Shown here: positions 58,304-64,000 of the stretch, one piece after another | Numbering within the stretch: position 1 is the first letter of the stretch | Layout of the letters: the number at the start of each line of letters is the position of its first letter | Assembly: GCF_040939455.1 (NCBI RefSeq) | Contig: NC_134107.1 | Location: 18,477,537 to 18,541,536 of the forward strand | Source: Microcebus murinus | Lineage: Eukaryota; Chordata; Mammalia; Primates; Cheirogaleidae | Direction: 5' to 3' | DNA length: 64,000 nucleotides | Made by a program: the position numbers and the translations under genes | Notes under the pieces: model-generated | Database searches by the model: none | Told to the model about the DNA's origin: nothing | The model's input: the letters and a program-made list of their open reading frames with translations, nothing else

Positions 58304-60718
58304 GTAAATTGTGTGATTTGTTAATACTAAAAGTACACACATAGTTTACCACAATTCAATTTGCTACATCAAAGTGGACTTACTTTTACTTTGTGTAAAT
58401 GATAGTGTAAGACTATGATGTTAAGCACTTCAACTAAATTCCTTTTGAAACCAGCATTTCTACTAGATGCCAAAAGAGTTATATCGTGTGTGACTTAGTC
58501 AATATTAGAACATACTGAAAGTTCTCAGGGTGATAAAGTAGAAATGACTATGATTCTTCAAGTATTTAATAAAATAAAGTTAATTTTATTAATATAAGGC
58601 CACATGTATAAATACAAATTTAATAGAAGACAGAAAACTATAAATATCTTGGGTTTGACATTGAAAGACTAAGATTGCTAAAGGGCAGAGAAACAATAAC
58701 TGCCATTTTTTGAGCACTTGCTATAGGAATAGACTTTTGTGCATATTGTTTTATTTTTATCTTTGTAGTAACTCCCATAGCTTATAAAAGGCAGAGGCAA
58801 GATTCAATTGCATTTCTCCATCATAATTCATCCACTCTTCACCTTTTTACACTGCCTCCCATTAGACCATGGCTTCATTCTGTAAGTTACACCCCTAACC
58901 CACACCATCCCAAGTCAAATAAGACAAAACATGATTTTTGATGTGTTTGGATTTTTTTAAACCATTGTGACTACAGAAACATTAGAAATAAGTAGTAATT
59001 TTAAACAACATCTAGATTACATGGCTAGCAAAACAACTTATAAGACTTATTGATTGTTTTTTTCATTATATCAAAATATAAGCTACTCAATAGTTGAATA
59101 GGTTGAATGTGTCCTTGTCCTCCACTGGCAAATTCCTGATTGCTCATACTTCAAACTGTGCTATCTACTTCTATTGAGAAAATGAAAGAATATGCTCTAT
59201 TTGAAACATTCTTATCTGTGTCTATGAAAATAAATTCAATTTTTTTTTAATTTTCTTCATTGTTTTCTAGGATATTTGTTTTCAGTTCTTTGGGAGAACT
59301 TTACATAAATCACATTTTGATAAATACATTTTATCCATGTAATCAATAGGCAAAAATTAAAGTGATTCATATTGTGTATTGAGTAAGCTAAAATAATTAG
59401 TACAAAAGACCTCTTTTACCTTGATTTTTTAAGTTTTAGTTGCTAAAATATTCTGCAAAGGATCTAAAATTTTTTTCTTACCTGTGAAACAGCAAATGCA
59501 GGCTTAATTACATTATGAATATGGTTCATTTAGATTGTTTATATCCACTTACTTGACTGTTGATGAAACCCACAGGACTTACTCCAAAGGGAATATATTT
59601 CAATTATCTTCTGGTTTAAAATTGCAATATGATGATTTACTCAATAATAAAAAAGTAAATGGCTCTGGAAAAAGGCACTGCATGCTGACATTTATTGAAT
59701 GAATAGAGTTCTTTGATCTCTGGTTTAAAATGATGGCATATAAAAATGTTTTAACATGTTTAAAAATTAAATAAAAATCTTATTATATGAGACATAAACT
59801 TACAATGTAGCGTTGACACTAGGTTAGAACTTAAGTTCCCTGAAGCCCAGTTTCCTCATGTTGGCGATATAAGCTACTTTATATTGTCATGAGTCAGTGA
59901 ATTTGGTAAACTATAATAATGTTAAATCATCATATATCCCTCGCAGAATCTAGCAGATGGATTTACCATCATTCAAACACATTACACTTTTATTCTGTTC
60001 AAATTATAAACTACTACATTTTCAGTGAATAAAATATAAAATGAATTTTTAAACCCACAGCCAAAAGCAAAGAGAAATTAATTGAGTGAGAATCTCAGCA
60101 GAATAAATCTGGAAAAATGAAAAAAAAAAAAAAGAAAAAAGAAAAAAGAAAAAAACTTTTACATGCTCCAAGTTGCAGATGAATGAAAACCCCCACCTTC
60201 ACCTTCACCTGCTCAATGCAGGTGTCACGAAGGGACTGTGAAAGACTGAAACAGCGCTCAGGATCCTTGAAGATCTCAGAAATATGCAGCACATACTCCT
60301 TTTCAGGAGGGCAGGTCTTCATCTTAAGGAACAAAAAAGCTAAGAAGAGAACCACTTTGAAGGGCAAGACCTGTCTAGCTATGAGGCTCGAGAAACTTTC
60401 AGAAGAAAGCACTCATGAGTTAAGCTTAGATTTGAGAGTTAAAAGAACTATAAAATAACATTTTAAGGCCATGATAAATGCATGAGAGTGACTCCTTCAG
60501 GATGAAACTGGAAAAGCTACCTTGATGTATGACCAGCCTCATATGTGCCTCCTTCTGATAGTCAAGATGCCCAGCACATTTAAACACGAAAGGAGCAAGA
60601 GGACCACAGTTGAATTCCATATGGTGATATTTAAACTACAAAAGAATGAAAATAATCCCCCAAAGTCTTAAAAACTACTAAAATTTGGGGACAAAATAAA
60701 GCCACGTAGAAATCAAAT
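58304..60718. other. Gene-free part of copy B
   Basis: 58.3-60.05 kb matches copy A 33.5-34.88 and 36.53-36.85 kb, with the L1 of copy A absent. 59800-59890 is a MIR. 60060-60718 is specific to this copy and has an A/G-rich tract at 60117-60152. No gene recognised. Confidence 0.45.
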
Positions 60719-61510
<792 letters not shown>

Positions 61511-62900
61511 TTGTTTCTTTTTTAATCGTATTAAAGAAAATATATAGAGAAATATACATATGTCATAAATGTACAACTTGATGAATTTTTACAAACTGAA
61601 CTTACCCTGTAAACAGGACCAAGACTAAGAAAGAAGCAGAACATTGCTAGCAGCCCCCTTCTAGCAGACCCCTTCTAGTAGCTAGCTCCCTTTTTCTGTC
61701 TTACAGTCATGACCATCCCTGTAAAGACATCCCCAAATCTGAAGCAATGATAAATTTATCCAACAGCTAGTTTTTAAAAGTTGGGGTTTTGAGATTTAAT
61801 ATAAATATAGATTTAAAAATTACCATTTATAGGTGTCAGTTATATGAACTTTTATAAGCATACACAATTGTGTAAGCAAATAAAGTTACAGAATATTTTC
61901 AACACTGTAGTAATGTCCTCTCTTATCACTTTGTAGCCCATAATCTCCCTTTACTCACCAGTTGTGGCAACTACAGATGTGTTTTCTGTTGTTACAATTT
62001 TGCCTTGTCCGGAATGCTATATATTCTGGAATCACTTTGTTTGTAACTTTTTGAGTTTTGCTTCTTCCACTTAGCAAGATTGATTCGAAATCCACCCCTA
62101 AACTAGATTATGATATTTTATATCTATTTATCACTGAATAGTATTCCACTGTATAAATGTAACCTAATTATTTTATCAATTTATTAGGTGTTGGATACTG
62201 GTTTATTTCACTCAATATTATACATTTAGGTTTCCTTGTGTCTTTTCATGACTTGGTAGCTCTTTTTTTTTAGTGCTGAATAATATTCCATTGTCTGTAT
62301 CAGAGTTTATAAATTCATTCACTTACTAAAGGAGATCTTCGTTGCTTCCAAGGTTTGGCAATTATGAACAAAGCTGCTAGAAACATCCTTGTGTAGGATT
62401 TTGTGTGGACATAGAGCTCAACTCCTTTAGGTAAATACTAAGAAGCGTGATTGCTGGACTATACGTAAAAGTATGTTTAGCTTTGGAAGAAACCTCCAAA
62501 CTGTCTTCCAAAGTGACTGTACTACTTTGCATTCCCAGCAACAACCAAGGAGAATTCCTGTTGCTGCACGTCCTCATTGGTGTTTGTTGTCAGCGTTCTG
62601 GATTTCGGTCATTCTAATAGGTATGTAGCGGTATCTCATTATTGTTTTAATTTGCATTTCCCTGATGATCTATGATGTGGAGCATCTTTTCATACTCTTA
62701 TCTGCCATTTTGTGAGGTGTCTGTTGAAGTCTTTAACTCATTTTTTAATCATGTTGTTTCTTTTCTTATTGTTGAGTTTTAAACAGTTCTGTGTAAATAT
62801 TGGATAACAGTCCTTTATCAGATGCGTCTTTTGCAAATATTTTCTCTCAGTCTGTGCCTTGTTATTTATTCTTTGGACTTTACACATATTTTTCACAACA
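61511..62900 (-). mobile_element. Old L1 3' ends, minus strand
   Basis: 61511-61735 and 61750-62900 both read as old L1 3' UTR, the second continuing into ORF2 ('ggcaattatgaacaaagctg', 'gatctatgatgtggagcatc', 'acagtcctttatcagatgc'). They look like two separate insertions. Copy A lacks them. Confidence 0.6.
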
Positions 62901-64000
62901 TTTTGAAGAATTTCCTATGCACGTAGCCAGGTACAAGTCTACAGATTAGCAGATTTTTTGTTGTCTTTTTGTTGTTCCCTCATAGAACATAACATAACTA
63001 ACCTCATAAAAGGTTAGTCTTTAACTCTGCCAGATCTCCTAGAGTCTAATGTTCAGTACATAGAATATTACAGTTATCCATTTATTGCCCTAACTCTCCT
63101 GTTAATACTCCGTATCCATGAGTTTAAGGTAGAGTTATGTGCATGCATATCTTATCCCCTCCATTAAACTTCCAATGAGCTTCAATCTATCTCTCATATC
63201 ACTTAGTAGAACTAGATCACTTTAAAAATTTAAATTTATATGGTAACCTTTATTAAATGATTATACTTTCTGTCATTGGTTATACTTTCAAATTATCTCA
63301 TTATGTATAAGTTTACAAGATGTCCAGATAATTCTCAGGTTATATTTCCAAGAAGAGTAAACTGGATTTCAGAGACTTTGTCAACCAAATTGCACACAGA
63401 TGGTTAGAATCAGAGCTGAAACTACATCCTGTATCATTAGATTTCTTTTCCAGTCCTATGCATATGCTTTTCTCACTGAGGGATTAGTTTATACCAGGGG
63501 TAAATGCATACTCATGCAATAATTTGCATCATGTTAATCATTGCTCCAGATCATTTGCTTATTTACCGCAGGAAAAAAAGTTACTTTTATACTTTTCTGT
63601 CCCAGAAGGGAATTCATGTGTTTTCTTCTTGGGGCATCCCTGTGGAATTCAAGGAGAGCTCAAGGACCTGGCATAAGAATTCAAATGCATAATATAGAAA
63701 ACCTAAATTGAGTGAGCAGTTCACTTCGAAAGGTAAGAGGAAAGGCTATCCTTTATGACATATGTAGAAGCTGTAACCTTGAGTGTGAAATTAACATACA
63801 TTCCTTAATATATAAATCTAAGAGAGAAGAGTTTACTTAATTTGAAATTGTATTACAAATGGAATCACATGCCTTCCTGAGAAAATGAAGGGAAAATGTG
63901 AAGGATCCCCTACATGTTTAGGTCAACAGACCTGAAAATTAAGAATTTGTTTTAATTTATTGATAATCAGAATAATGGCTGTAAAATTAAGGGGCTGTGT
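62901..64000. other. End of copy B, no gene
   Basis: 63.2-64.0 kb follows copy A 41.6-42.4 kb, including the MIR-like 'cagatggttagaatcagagc' part at 63400. Nothing coding is recognised. Confidence 0.45.

Noticed and set aside
60095..60458. Overlapping frames of about 90-105 codons on both strands
   Set aside because: Partly low complexity (poly-Phe from an A-rich tract), no recognisable family, and no coding-like features by eye.

Overview
The window is vertebrate, mammalian nuclear DNA from a primate, very probably a strepsirrhine (lemur-type). The evidence is the repeats: a lemur-style Alu with its characteristic right-arm linker, young L1 copies with a strepsirrhine-type 3' UTR (five copies of the same tail), and two short DNA transposons of the kind known from mouse-lemur relatives. 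Species cannot be fixed from sequence alone. The host genes form part of an olfactory receptor (OR) cluster. Its composition (OR8K, OR8J, then several OR5T genes) matches the human 11q12.1 cluster. There are no introns in the coding sequences and no RNA genes that I can support.

Layout. 1-7.2 kb: repeats (a 5'-inverted L1, an antisense MLT1 LTR split by a TA-flanked DNA transposon, a young truncated L1). 7.2-8.2 kb: OR8K-type gene (-). 8.2-12.9 kb: AT-rich DNA plus two ERV LTRs. 13.0-19.5 kb: a full-length, minus-strand L1 with both ORFs intact and a perfect 14-bp target-site duplication, the standout mobile element. 19.5-22.9 kb: old LTRs and an L1 tail. 23.0-23.9 kb: a strikingly GC/CpG-rich OR8J-type gene (-). 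24-30.4 kb: MIR, Alu and old L1 pieces. 30.5-42.6 kb and 51.1-64.0 kb: two diverged copies of one segment, each starting with an OR5T gene (-). Between them lies the OR5T3 orthologue (+) at 46.3-47.3 kb. Copy A carries a twin-primed L1 and a nest of Tigger/mariner elements; copy B carries different insertions.

How it works together. Each OR gene encodes a seven-transmembrane, class II, G-protein-coupled odorant receptor for olfactory sensory neurons. All five reading frames are open from start to stop. The cluster grew by tandem duplication, and the coding parts of the two OR5T(-) genes are far more alike than their flanks, which suggests gene conversion. One OR5T copy has lost both cysteines of the second extracellular disulfide. 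I found no prokaryotic, CRISPR-like or clearly new system. The most interesting signals are the intact L1, the GC island confined to one OR gene, the paired cysteine loss, and the internally dated insertions.
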